From contig NZ_OY780939.1 in NCBI RefSeq assembly GCF_963675975.1, positions 62,001-126,000 of the forward strand: 64,000 nt of DNA, read 5' to 3'. The notes under the pieces were generated by a model that worked only from the letters and a program-made list of their open reading frames with translations, was not told where the DNA came from and searched no databases. This stretch comes from Halarcobacter sp. Lineage in GTDB: Bacteria > Campylobacterota > Campylobacteria > Campylobacterales > Arcobacteraceae. Each line of letters opens with the position of its first letter. Position 1 is the stretch's first letter. Shown here one piece after another: positions 9,219 through 21,458 of this stretch. Both the position numbers and the translations under genes were made by a program.

Positions 9219-9985
9219 CAGCTCTTGATTCAGTTTTTCTTGGTATTATAGAAGGAATTACAGAATTTCTTCCAATCTCTTCAACAGGGCATTTAATTGT
9301 CGCAAGTGAATATTTAGGTATTGATCAAACAAATGTGAATAAAGCTTATGAGGTAATTATTCAATTTGCAGCAATACTTGCAGTTATATTAAATTATCCA
9401 AGCAAATTCACCTTTAAACATATTGATTTATGGACTAAAATCTTTATTGCATTTTTACCAATTGCAACTATCGGATTTTTATTTTCAAAACAAGTAAAAG
9501 AGTTGTTTTCACTTGAAATAGTTGCAATTATGTTTATAATTGGCGGGATTGTATTTTTAATTGTAGAGAAATATTATGATGAATCAAAACATATTACAAG
9601 TGATGTGGAAGATGTTACATATAAACAATCACTATATATCGGTCTTGCACAAATCTTTGCTTTAATCCCAGGCACATCTAGAGCTGGTTCGTCTATTATT
9701 GGAGCTATGCTAGTAGGCTTAAATAGAAAAGCTAGTGCTGAGTTTTCATTTCTTTTGGCTTTTCCTGTAATGTGTGCAACAACGGGATATGATTTGTTAA
9801 AACATCATGATGAATTATTAGTAGGAACAAACTTCACTAATCTTTTAATAGGATTTGTAATCTCTTTTATAGTTGCTTACTTAACTATAAAACTATTTTT
9901 AAAATTCTTAGAGAAGTTTACCTTTGTTGCATTTGGTATCTATAGAATTCTTTTTGGAATAATTCTACTTTTGATTACTTATTAA
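9215..9985 (+). CDS. uppP: undecaprenyl-diphosphate phosphatase
   Basis: Integral membrane phosphatase (BacA/UppP family) that recycles undecaprenyl diphosphate for cell-wall synthesis. It has 256 residues and about eight hydrophobic segments. The two active-site blocks are both present: [15 protein letters not shown] near residue 13 and [15 protein letters not shown] near residue 150. The start is a GTG at 9215, fused to the mqnA stop in GTGA; no better ATG is available upstream of the EGxxEFLP block. Its 3' end overlaps the convergent murG by 21 bases, and no terminator separates them. Confidence 0.93.
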   Translation: MTALDSVFLGIIEGITEFLPISSTGHLIVASEYLGIDQTNVNKAYEVIIQFAAILAVILNYPSKFTFKHIDLWTKIFIAFLPIATIGFLFSKQVKELFSLEIVAIMFIIGGIVFLIVEKYYDESKHITSDVEDVTYKQSLYIGLAQIFALIPGTSRAGSSIIGAMLVGLNRKASAEFSFLLAFPVMCATTGYDLLKHHDELLVGTNFTNLLIGFVISFIVAYLTIKLFLKFLEKFTFVAFGIYRILFGIILLLITY

Positions 9986-10984
9986 ATCAACAATTGATTC
10001 AACAGCATCACAGCTGATTGAATCAACTAATTTTTTACTTATTGAAAAATTATCTTTTTTTAATGTTTCTATTAATAACTCTTCACTTAAATCTTTTTCC
10101 CTTGAGATATAACATAAACCTTTTTCTTCTAAGAATTTTGCATTTGTATATTGATGATCCTTTGCCGCATAAGGATAAGGTACAAAAAGTGTAGGCAAAG
10201 AGTTGGCACAAAGTTCCCAAAGTGTTGAAGCCCCTGCCCTACTCACTGCAAAATCTGCTAAACTCATTTTTTTTGATATCTCTTTAGAAAAAGGAAAAAC
10301 ATCAACTTCTATACCCATTGTTTCATACTCTTTTGACACACGTTCAAAATCATTTTTTCCTGTTTGATGAATTATTTTTAAACCCAAACTATTTAATTTA
10401 GGTGCAACTTTTAAAGCAAAGTTATTTATTGCTGTAGCACCTTGTGAACCACCTAAAAATATAATTGTTTGAATCTCATCTCTAATTCTTGCATTATCAA
10501 AAAATTCATCTGATACAGGATAATCTTTAATTGGAGAGTTATTATCGAAAGAACAAAATACTTCTGTTGCAAATTTTGATGTTAATTGATTTAATTTTCC
10601 CATTACTGAATTTTGTTCATGTATATAAAGTTTACATCCCCAAGAAAGAATTGAAGCAAAAGTAGCAGGTGCAGCAGAAAATCCTCCAACAGAGATCACT
10701 GTTTTTACTTCATTATCATCAAAAATATCAAAACATTTATTCATAGCTTTGATTATTTGAAATAAAGAAGCAATTTTTCCAAAACCTTTTTTATTTACAA
10801 CCCCTTTAGTTTCTAAAAAATATGTTCTGTATAATCTTTTATCTTTATCGAACCAATCTTTATCTTGTCCATTTATAGAACCTATAAATATGGGTTTAAT
10901 ACCTCTTTTTGAGTATTCTTCTATAAGTGCATCAGCTACTTTTAGATGCCCTCCTGTTCCACCACCTGTAATTACTACTCTCAT
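9965..10984 (-). CDS. murG: UDP-N-acetylglucosamine transferase MurG
   Basis: Adds GlcNAc to lipid I to make lipid II on the inner face of the membrane. The 339 residues show the N-terminal GGGTGGHL loop, [11 protein letters not shown], the second glycine-rich loop [12 protein letters not shown] and the nucleotide-binding [18 protein letters not shown] followed by [13 protein letters not shown]. The start overlaps the ftsW stop by four bases, giving an ftsW-murG pair as in many division and cell-wall clusters. The 3' end runs 21 bases into the opposite-strand uppP gene. Confidence 0.94.
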   Translation of the reverse strand: MRVVITGGGTGGHLKVADALIEEYSKRGIKPIFIGSINGQDKDWFDKDKRLYRTYFLETKGVVNKKGFGKIASLFQIIKAMNKCFDIFDDNEVKTVISVGGFSAAPATFASILSWGCKLYIHEQNSVMGKLNQLTSKFATEVFCSFDNNSPIKDYPVSDEFFDNARIRDEIQTIIFLGGSQGATAINNFALKVAPKLNSLGLKIIHQTGKNDFERVSKEYETMGIEVDVFPFSKEISKKMSLADFAVSRAGASTLWELCANSLPTLFVPYPYAAKDHQYTNAKFLEEKGLCYISREKDLSEELLIETLKKDNFSISKKLVDSISCDAVESIVDLISNQK

Positions 10985-12219
10985 TGTTGATTAACCTTTT
11001 TACTTAAATCTACAGATTTACTAATTGATAAAACTAAACCTATGGCAATAGACATTGCTAACATAGATGAACCCCCATAACTTAAAAGTGGTACAGCAAT
11101 ACCTTTAATTGGTATCATTCCTGAAATACCATACGAATTTATTAAAAATGCAATTATAATCATAAGTGCAACGCCAATTGTAAAAAGATGATATATTTTA
11201 TTTTCTACTCTTCCACTTATTCTAAAAATTCTAAATACAATTAAAAATATAATTAGTGTAATACAAGTTAATCCAACTAAACCCAATTCTTCAGTTATTC
11301 CTGCTAATACAAAGTCTGTATGAACCTCACTTAAGAATCCTAATTTTATATCTCCTAAACCAACACCTTCTCCAAAAACCCCTCCATTATGCATAGCATT
11401 TAAAGAGTGAGAAACCTGATAAGGTTCAGGAAGTTCATCAATACGCAAATAAGCATCAGCCCATGAAGGTAAAATTGAAAGTATTTTATCTTGTACCATT
11501 GCCCACCATGAAAATATTCTTTGTATTCGGTGAGGTGCAGCAATAATCAATCCAATAAAAGCAATAATCCCAACAACTCCTAAAGAAACAAATACTTTAT
11601 AACTTCTATTAGCAAAAATTAAAAGAATAAACAGTATTCCACCTAAAAGTACAACCTGACCTAAATCTTTTTGCAAAAATGCAATAATAAATACAACAAC
11701 AAGGAAAGCAACAAAATATGGTGCCAATAAAAGCATCTCTTGTTTTAATCCAATTTTCCTAGGAACTTCAATAAGCCTTCTATGAAAAGACCATGATAAA
11801 AAATATATAAATCCGATTTTAAAAAACTCTACAGGTGACAAAGAAAAACCAGGAAGTCTAATCCATCTATTTGCTCCACCTGATGCAGTTACCATAGATG
11901 AGGGTAAAAAAGGCATAAGTGCCATAAGTATAAAAAATATAATAAAAAAACCCATTCCAACTCTATTTACTATTTCATCTGGATCAATTAATGAAAAAGC
12001 CCACATAATCACTATTGCTAGTACTCCAACAAACATTTGTCTTATAAAAAAATGAAATTGATTATACCCATAATACTCAACTGTATAAATGGATAATGAA
12101 TAAGAGAAAATAATACTTACTATAATTAAAGAACAAACCAATAGAAATAGTACATAATCTGCTTCGTAAATTCTCTTTTTGGAATTGTTTCTTTTAATTG
12201 TATTTTTGTTAGAATTCAT
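10981..12219 (-). CDS. ftsW: SEDS-family lipid II polymerase FtsW
   Basis: A 412-residue polytopic membrane protein, with about ten hydrophobic segments, that polymerises lipid II at the septum with its class B PBP partner. SEDS blocks are visible: GGANRWIRLPGFSLSPVEFFK, LQKDLGQVVLL, YQVSHSLNAMHNGG with GVGLGDIKLGFLSEVHTDFV, and the C-terminal KGIAVPLLSYGGSS. It could be RodA, but its pairing with murG and its location back-to-back with a class B PBP favour FtsW. Only 28 bases separate its start from that divergent gene. Confidence 0.9.
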   Translation of the reverse strand: MNSNKNTIKRNNSKKRIYEADYVLFLLVCSLIIVSIIFSYSLSIYTVEYYGYNQFHFFIRQMFVGVLAIVIMWAFSLIDPDEIVNRVGMGFFIIFFILMALMPFLPSSMVTASGGANRWIRLPGFSLSPVEFFKIGFIYFLSWSFHRRLIEVPRKIGLKQEMLLLAPYFVAFLVVVFIIAFLQKDLGQVVLLGGILFILLIFANRSYKVFVSLGVVGIIAFIGLIIAAPHRIQRIFSWWAMVQDKILSILPSWADAYLRIDELPEPYQVSHSLNAMHNGGVFGEGVGLGDIKLGFLSEVHTDFVLAGITEELGLVGLTCITLIIFLIVFRIFRISGRVENKIYHLFTIGVALMIIIAFLINSYGISGMIPIKGIAVPLLSYGGSSMLAMSIAIGLVLSISKSVDLSKKVNQQ

Positions 12220-12247
12220 TTTTTATTATATTATATTATGGATAAAT

Positions 12248-14128
12248 ATGTCTTCAAATTTTAAGGAAAAAGATAACAAAATCAAGAAAATTATGATTTT
12301 GTTTTTCTTTATACTTTTTTTATTAATTATTTTACTAATCTCTATATTTGACACGATGAAAGATTACCGAAGGTTACCTTCATTAGAGACTTCCAAAAAA
12401 GAATTGGCAGTGCGTGGAGATATAGTAAGTTCTGATAATTTTAAAATATCAACATCAAAAAAAATATATAAAGCTTCTATTGATACTAGACATCTTGATG
12501 AAAATAAAAAAGAGTTATTCATAAGACTTTTTTCTATTTATAGTAATATCCCATATAAAAAAATTGAAAAAAAACTAGATGATGCCTTAAGAAATAGCCC
12601 AGGGAATCTTGTACTTTCATATAATATTGACTCAAAAACTGCAAAAAACTTAAAAGAGTTAGGTTTCAAACTTAGACGACTTGATGTGTTTAAAGCAAGA
12701 AAAGTTCCAGGTGGAAAAATTTTAAGAGGTTTAAGTATAAATGAAAGTGGAGAAAAAAGAGTTTATTCATATGAGAATACTTTAACACCTGTTGTTGGAT
12801 ATATCACAAAATATGAAACTAAAAATGATAAAACAAGAGTTAAGGGTATAAAAGGCTTAGAAAAAAAATATGATGATTTACTAAATGATAGTAAAGATGG
12901 AATTTTAAGTGGCAATAGAGATGTATTATCTTATATATCATTTAATAGAAACTCTACAATTAAACAAAGAATTGATGGAGCTAATATTGTTTTAAATATC
13001 CCATTAAAACTACAAAAAAACAACGAAATGATTTTAGATATTTATAAAAAGAAACTAGAAGCAAAAGAGATTATAGTTTCAGTTATGGATAGTAAAACAG
13101 GTAAGGTTTTATCTTTAGCTTCTTCTAATAGATTTAACCCTGAAAAGATATATCAAAAAGATATACCCTCATTAAATGTAAATGCTATTGAATACCAATT
13201 TGAACCAGGTTCAGTAATAAAACCTATCGCTATTGCATTAGTTTTAGATAAAAATAGAATTAAAAGAAATGAACTTTTATTTGCATATAATACAAAAGGG
13301 AAAGCTAATAGTAAAGGTGAATTTCCTAGAGGAAGATATAAATTAGGTAGATTTACAATTAAAGATGACCATAGATTTAAAAAACATTACCTTACTCTTG
13401 ATGATATACTCATTTTTTCATCAAATATTGGAACATTACAATTTGCACAAAGGTTAAGTGGGCCAGAGTTTTTTGAAGGTATGAAAAGATTTGGATTTAC
13501 AAGAAAAACAGGGATAGACCTACCTTATGAGAAAAAAGGAGAAATGCCTAAAGTTTGGCAATTTGCAGCAAATGATAAAAAAGGTGAAGATAATGTTTAT
13601 AAAGCAACAGTATCTTATGGCCAAGGTATGACAGCTACATTTATGCAAGTTTTAAAAGCTTATTCAGCATTTAATAATAATGGAGTTGCTGTAACTCCAA
13701 AAATAGTTTCTTATCTAGAAATGGATGGGAACAAATATAAAGAAGATAAAATTAAAGATGAAAAAATCATCACTGAAAAAACTGCAAAAGAGATAAAAAG
13801 ATTACTTATAAAAACAGTTGACAAAGGTACAGGTAGAGAAGCTCAAATTCCAGGTCTAGAAATAGGTGGAAAAACAGGGACTGCCCAAATTGCAAGAGGT
13901 GGGAAATATTTAAAAGAATATATTTCATCTTTTTTTGGTTTTGTAAATGATGGAGAGAACTCTTATACTATTGGAGTTACTGTAATTGATCCTGTATCAA
14001 CTGGTAAACATTGGTATTACCATTATGCTTCATGGTCAGCAGTGCCAGTATTTAAAGAGATCATTAATAATCTTGTTAGATTAAACTATCTAACACCAAA
14101 AAACGATATAATTTCAGATAAAAAATAA
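12248..14128 (+). CDS. ftsI: class B penicillin-binding protein (FtsI/PBP3-like transpeptidase)
   Basis: Septal peptidoglycan transpeptidase. I take the ATG at 12248 (MSSNFKEKD), giving 626 residues, because the reading frame further upstream would overlap the start of the divergent ftsW. A single membrane anchor covers about residues 15-36. The dimerisation domain opens with LAVRGDIVSSDNF, a class B hallmark (RGxI). The transpeptidase motifs are SVIK in EPGSVIKPIAIA, SSN in FSSNIGT and KTGTAQ. The ribosome site is weak. A cyclophilin gene follows after 10 bases. Its SEDS partner ftsW is transcribed divergently. Confidence 0.88.
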   Translation: MSSNFKEKDNKIKKIMILFFFILFLLIILLISIFDTMKDYRRLPSLETSKKELAVRGDIVSSDNFKISTSKKIYKASIDTRHLDENKKELFIRLFSIYSNIPYKKIEKKLDDALRNSPGNLVLSYNIDSKTAKNLKELGFKLRRLDVFKARKVPGGKILRGLSINESGEKRVYSYENTLTPVVGYITKYETKNDKTRVKGIKGLEKKYDDLLNDSKDGILSGNRDVLSYISFNRNSTIKQRIDGANIVLNIPLKLQKNNEMILDIYKKKLEAKEIIVSVMDSKTGKVLSLASSNRFNPEKIYQKDIPSLNVNAIEYQFEPGSVIKPIAIALVLDKNRIKRNELLFAYNTKGKANSKGEFPRGRYKLGRFTIKDDHRFKKHYLTLDDILIFSSNIGTLQFAQRLSGPEFFEGMKRFGFTRKTGIDLPYEKKGEMPKVWQFAANDKKGEDNVYKATVSYGQGMTATFMQVLKAYSAFNNNGVAVTPKIVSYLEMDGNKYKEDKIKDEKIITEKTAKEIKRLLIKTVDKGTGREAQIPGLEIGGKTGTAQIARGGKYLKEYISSFFGFVNDGENSYTIGVTVIDPVSTGKHWYYHYASWSAVPVFKEIINNLVRLNYLTPKNDIISDKK

Positions 14129-14138
14129 AAGGATAAAA

Positions 14139-14651
14139 ATGTTTGGTTTTGGAAGAAAAGAATTAAAACAGTATGAATATTCAAAAGAAGAGTTATCAAA
14201 ATTTAAATATGCAAAAGTTACTACATCAAAAGGTGTAATTTGGTTAGAGTTATTTAATGAAGAAACACCAAATACTGTTGCAAATTTTGCTACATTAGCA
14301 AATGATAAATTTTATGATGGGCTTAATTTTCATAGAGTTATAGCTGGTTTTATGGCACAAGGTGGTTGTCCAGATGGAACAGGTGCTGGAGGTCCAGAAT
14401 GGGCTATTGCTTGTGAAACTGACTCAGATAGACAAGTACACAATAGAGGTAGTTTATCAATGGCACATGCTGGTCCAGATACAGGAGGAAGCCAATTTTT
14501 TATATGTTTTGTTGATTGTCCACATCTAGATGGACACCATACAGTATTTGGTGGAATTGAAGAAAATGACGAAAGTAGTTTTGAAGTACTAGATAGTATT
14601 AGACAAGGTGATATTATTGATTCTATTGAGATAAAAGAGCAAAGAGATTAA
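14139..14651 (+). CDS. cyclophilin-type peptidyl-prolyl cis-trans isomerase
   Basis: A 170-residue cyclophilin that isomerises prolyl bonds during protein folding. The catalytic segment FHRVIAGFMAQGG carries the conserved Arg, followed by GTGAGG, LSMAHAGPDTGGSQFFIC and LDGHHTVFGG. There is no signal peptide, so it is probably cytoplasmic. It is preceded by an AAGGAT ribosome site and lies 10 bases after the class B PBP gene, so it is likely co-transcribed. Confidence 0.92.
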   Translation: MFGFGRKELKQYEYSKEELSKFKYAKVTTSKGVIWLELFNEETPNTVANFATLANDKFYDGLNFHRVIAGFMAQGGCPDGTGAGGPEWAIACETDSDRQVHNRGSLSMAHAGPDTGGSQFFICFVDCPHLDGHHTVFGGIEENDESSFEVLDSIRQGDIIDSIEIKEQRD

Positions 14652-15130
14652 TTCTCTTCTCTTTTATTTAAACTTCCTTATCTCTCATATAATATAAACT
14701 AATCTAACTAATTTTTTAAATAATATAATTTAAATTTTTCCTACAATCTTATCATTAAAACAAATACAAATATATACTATCTAGATTCAGTAAAGAGCTA
14801 AAAAAGAAAGAAGAAACACATAAATATATAATAAAAGAGCTAAGAGGAATAAGAAGCCAATTACATAGCTATAAAGAGCAAAGAGAGCTAAGTAAGTAAA
14901 AAAGGCAATAAATGATAAGAATATAAAAGAAAGCCGCAAGAACATAAAAATACAAGTAAAAAAACACCTAAAGAAATAAAAGCTAATAATAAAGTAAGAA
15001 GAACTATTAAAAAGCAACTAAAACAAATATATAAAGCCTCAAGAGTAAATAAACATAACTATAGTAATAAATAAAAACTAATGAAATAAGATAAATAATA
15101 AGCGAAGAATTCAGAGTAAAAAAAGAGGCT
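14652..15130. other. gene-free, purine-rich A+T spacer downstream of the rRNA operon
   Basis: About 480 bases with no credible gene. From about 14780 the plus strand becomes strongly purine-rich and contains near-repeats of AAAGAGCTAA (near 14793, 14833 and 14874). Every short reading frame here lacks a proper start or has the biased composition of the tract. One plus-strand frame at about 14765-14889 reads as a Lys/Glu-rich helix but has no start codon. This could be decayed coding DNA or simple spacer. Confidence 0.5.
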
Positions 15131-15178
15131 AAAAAAAAGCTTCATGCAAGACAACCAGTGTTGAATTGAATGAAGCTT
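15131..15178 (-). terminator. intrinsic terminator of the rRNA operon
   Basis: On the minus strand, downstream of 5S, a perfect 9-bp stem (AAGCTTCAT at 15137-15145 with its complement at 15170-15178) is followed by a run of eight Ts in the transcript. The loop of 24 bases can form a small inner pairing (CAA/TTG). It lies about 16 bases beyond the 5S gene. Confidence 0.85.
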
Positions 15179-15193
15179 AAGAAAAATACTCAA

Positions 15194-15310
15194 GAGCTGG
15201 CAGCGGCCTACGTTTCCACAAGTGAAACCTGCAGTATTATCAGCGCAGAGGTGCTTGACTTCCGGGTTCGGAATGGAGCCGGGTATTTCCACCTCGCTAT
15301 AACCACCAGC
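15194..15310 (-). rRNA. rrf: 5S ribosomal RNA
   Basis: The minus strand reads a complete 5S of about 117 bases. The terminal stem is GCTGGTGG at the 5' end against CCGCTGCCAGC at the 3' end, and the conserved CCGAACCCGGAAGTCAAGC loop is present. Ends are estimated from terminal-stem pairing. It is the last gene of the operon. Confidence 0.93.
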
Positions 15311-15314
15311 AATA

Positions 15315-15354
15315 TGAGTAAAGAAAGTATTTTAAAAATATATCTCTTTACTCA
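15315..15354 (-). repeat. inverted repeat in the 23S-5S spacer
   Basis: TGAGTAAAGA at 15315-15324 is the exact complement of TCTTTACTCA at 15345-15354. In the minus-strand transcript this forms a 10-bp hairpin just upstream of the 5S 5' end, a plausible processing signal for release of 5S precursor. Confidence 0.6.
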
Positions 15355-15429
15355 CATTTATGAGTTATAAAAATTAATGTTAAGTCTTTGCGTTATCTCT
15401 AACGTCTTGAACACAATACTGAGTTAAAC

Positions 15430-15443
15430 TCAATAAGATAGTA
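15430..15443 (-). repeat. 3' arm of the 23S precursor processing stem
   Basis: TCAATAAGATAGTA is exactly complementary to 18392-18405 on the other side of 23S, and complementarity continues imperfectly through the CCAAG block. In the primary transcript the arms pair to bring the 23S ends together, as in RNase III processing stems. Confidence 0.75.
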
Positions 15444-15462
15444 AACCAAGAAATTATATAAA

Positions 15463-18343
<2,881 letters not shown>

Positions 18344-18675
18344 TAAAATAACTTTCGTTATTCTACCTTTTTTGAATAATTATTCCTTGGCTACTATCTT
18401 ATTGAACTTAAGCTCAATAAAACAGTTGTGTCTATCTATACTTTTTATATTAATAAATCGCTTTATTAACATAATCATTTTTAGATATGAAATTTTTTTG
18501 TTTTTTAAATCATCTTCATACGAAAGATATTGATTTAAACGAAAAAATTAAAGACTTTAACATTATGTTTTTAAATATCATTTTGGTTCTTTGAAAACCA
18601 AATATAAATTCAAACTTTTTATTGAACTTATATTTAGCTTTTTTCAAACTCTTTACTCTTGTTTGCTTTAATAGA
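18344..18675 (-). other. tRNA-Ala to 23S internal transcribed spacer
   Basis: About 330 bases of A+T-rich spacer within the rRNA operon. It contains the 5' arm of the 23S processing stem (18392-18405) and no gene or further tRNA that I can recognise. Confidence 0.7.
18392..18405 (-). repeat. 5' arm of the 23S precursor processing stem
   Basis: TACTATCTTATTGA pairs perfectly with 15430-15443 in the transcript; the adjoining CTTGG block pairs with CCAAG near 15446. The arm lies about 50 bases upstream of the mature 23S 5' end. Confidence 0.75.
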
Positions 18676-18751
18676 TGGTGGAGATAAGCGGGATCGAACC
18701 GCTGACCTCCTGCGTGCAAGGCAGGCGCTCTCCCAGCTGAGCTATATCCCC
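18676..18751 (-). tRNA. tRNA-Ala (anticodon TGC)
   Basis: A 76-base cloverleaf on the minus strand: acceptor GGGGATA, D-loop AGCTCAGCTGGGAGAGC, anticodon loop CTTGCAC with anticodon TGC, T-loop GGTTCGATCCC, and an encoded CCA end. It lies in the 16S-23S spacer next to tRNA-Ile, the usual pair. Confidence 0.97.
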
Positions 18752-18773
18752 ACATACTAATCAGATTATTATA

Positions 18774-18850
18774 TGGTGGGCCTACCAGGACTTGAACCTG
18801 GGACCTCACGATTATCAGTCGAGCGCTCTAGCCAGCTGAGCTATAGGCCC
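18774..18850 (-). tRNA. tRNA-Ile (anticodon GAT)
   Basis: A 77-base cloverleaf on the minus strand: acceptor GGGCCTA, D-arm with AGCTCAGCTGGCTAGAGC, anticodon loop CTGATAA with anticodon GAT, T-loop GGTTCAAGTCC and an encoded CCA end. It is the first spacer tRNA after 16S. Confidence 0.97.
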
Positions 18851-18871
18851 ATTCTTCACCTATTCTTTGAA

Positions 18872-18900
18872 ATAATCTTTATAAACCGAACATGATAAAC
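18872..18900 (-). repeat. 3' arm of the 16S precursor processing stem
   Basis: These 29 bases are complementary to 20605-20633 with one exception, which becomes a G-U wobble pair in the RNA. The two arms bracket 16S and would form a long helix that brings the 16S ends together for RNase III-type cleavage. Confidence 0.85.
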
Positions 18901-18953
18901 TTGCTATCTTTGATAGCTTTGGAAGTTAGAAACGAATCTAACTTCTCTTCTCT

Positions 18954-20469
<1,516 letters not shown>

Positions 20470-20705
20470 AATAAAAAATTTGATTCTCTGACTTATATTT
20501 TATTACTTATGTAACAAATATTAAATCTCATTTGTAAAGCTTAGCTTTATGTTTCTAAAATAGACAAGGATATAATTTACTTATATTCTTGTTGTTATAT
20601 TTTTGTTTATCATATTCGGTTTATAAAGATTATATTCTCTTAACAAACCTTCGTTTTTAAAGATCATCCATCTCTTCAAAACTTTGTGTCGTTCCTCTGA
20701 AATTG
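20470..20705 (-). other. rRNA operon leader with boxA-like antitermination element
   Basis: About 235 bases between the predicted transcript start and 16S. The minus strand carries TGATCTTTAAAAA at 20654-20666, resembling the boxA antiterminator (TGCTCTTTAACA) bound by NusB-NusE in other bacteria. The 5' arm of the 16S stem lies further down the leader. Confidence 0.6.
20605..20633 (-). repeat. 5' arm of the 16S precursor processing stem
   Basis: Partner of the 29-base arm at 18872-18900. The only non-complementary DNA position (20614) gives U opposite G in RNA and so still pairs. Confidence 0.85.
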
Positions 20706-20712
20706 GACGGGA

Positions 20713-20741
20713 ATTATAATAGATTTTTTTAAGCTTGTCAA
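20713..20741 (-). promoter_or_regulatory. consensus sigma70 promoter of the rRNA operon
   Basis: On the minus strand TTGACA (20741-20736) and TATAAT (20718-20713) are separated by exactly 17 bases, a perfect match to the sigma70 consensus. It points into the rRNA leader about 245 bases before 16S. In Campylobacterota most vegetative promoters lack a clear -35 box, so this full consensus suggests a very strong promoter. Confidence 0.92.
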
Positions 20742-20830
20742 GGGTTTATTCTTATTTCTGGCTTAAATTTTTAAATTCTTTCCTCTTTTTGTTTCTTTTT
20801 TTTCTTCTTTTTTCCAACTTCCCCCTTTTT
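20742..20830 (-). promoter_or_regulatory. A-tract upstream (UP-like) region of the rRNA promoter
   Basis: Directly upstream of the -35 box the minus strand is nearly all purine, with A-runs of four to eight repeating at roughly helical spacing (20775-20830). An AT-only palindrome (AATTTAAAAATTTAA) lies closer in. Such DNA is expected to be curved and to bind the RNA polymerase alpha subunits. It also fills the gap to the upstream prepilin-like gene; no terminator is seen here. Confidence 0.55.
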
Positions 20831-21458
20831 ATGGTCTTTCCTCTTTATATACATATCCACTTCTTCCTTCTATTATTATCTCTCTTCTCTCATTTTCTTT
20901 TGTTCTTATCTCTATTTTACATCTTTCTTTTATCTCATACTCATCAGATTCATTTTCTTTACTACTTAATTTTGAGTAAACTTTTCCTTCACTTCCAAAT
21001 GAAATTTGTCCTATTGAAGAGGTATTATTACAAGATATAAATACATCTTTTATATTAAACTCTTTTGTTAACAACACATATTTGCTTGTTTTTTCATTTG
21101 TTTCACAACTATTAGAAGAGTAGATTCTTTTTTTTGTTAAGGGGTCTTTTAATGATTCATCCAAATTAGGATGACCTGTCATATTACTATCACTATATAT
21201 AACATAATAGATTCCACCTACACTCTTTTTACAATTAAAAAATTTCAAAGTCCATCTTTTTTTATGCCAAAGTTCTTGATTCTTTTCTTTTTTATTATCT
21301 ATAAGTGCTTGGTATCTTGCTTGCTTTAAATACAATACTATTCTATTAGTAAGTTCATCTAATTTGTTATTATGATTATTTAATGAAATTGAATAGTATA
21401 GAATAGAGATAAGAAAGATGACAAGAATTAATTCAATTAAAGAATAACTCTTTTTCAT
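20829..21458 (-). CDS. type IV prepilin-like / pseudopilin protein
   Basis: A 209-residue protein beginning MKKSYSLIELILVIFLI: a short basic leader, then the type III signal of prepilins with Glu at +5 of the predicted mature end and a single hydrophobic helix. Ser takes the place of the usual Gly at -1, a variation tolerated in some pilins. The rest is soluble and polar, with several cysteines (CKK, SCE, CNN, ERC) that could form disulfides. I infer an inner-membrane pseudopilin of a pilus or secretion machine. No pilus genes adjoin it. It shares one base with the upstream glycosyltransferase gene. Its 3' end runs into the polypurine DNA upstream of the rRNA promoter. Confidence 0.7.
   Translation of the reverse strand: MKKSYSLIELILVIFLISILYYSISLNNHNNKLDELTNRIVLYLKQARYQALIDNKKEKNQELWHKKRWTLKFFNCKKSVGGIYYVIYSDSNMTGHPNLDESLKDPLTKKRIYSSNSCETNEKTSKYVLLTKEFNIKDVFISCNNTSSIGQISFGSEGKVYSKLSSKENESDEYEIKERCKIEIRTKENERREIIIEGRSGYVYKEERP

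Noticed and set aside
12179-12247. Longer start for the class B penicillin-binding protein
   Set aside because: It would overlap the beginning of divergent ftsW and add a second hydrophobic stretch not seen in the family.
14765-14889. Plus-strand Lys/Glu-rich helical frame that looks like part of a coiled-coil protein
   Set aside because: No start codon of any kind with a ribosome site, a stop just upstream, and low-complexity composition; at most a relic.
14787-15017. Minus-strand 76-residue hydrophobic frame
   Set aside because: It is the by-product of a purine-rich tract, with composition of only Phe, Leu, Ser, Ile and Tyr and no ribosome site.
20735-21040. Plus-strand 101-residue hydrophobic frame
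   Set aside because: Antisense to the pseudopilin gene and to the A-tract region before the rRNA promoter; composition-driven.
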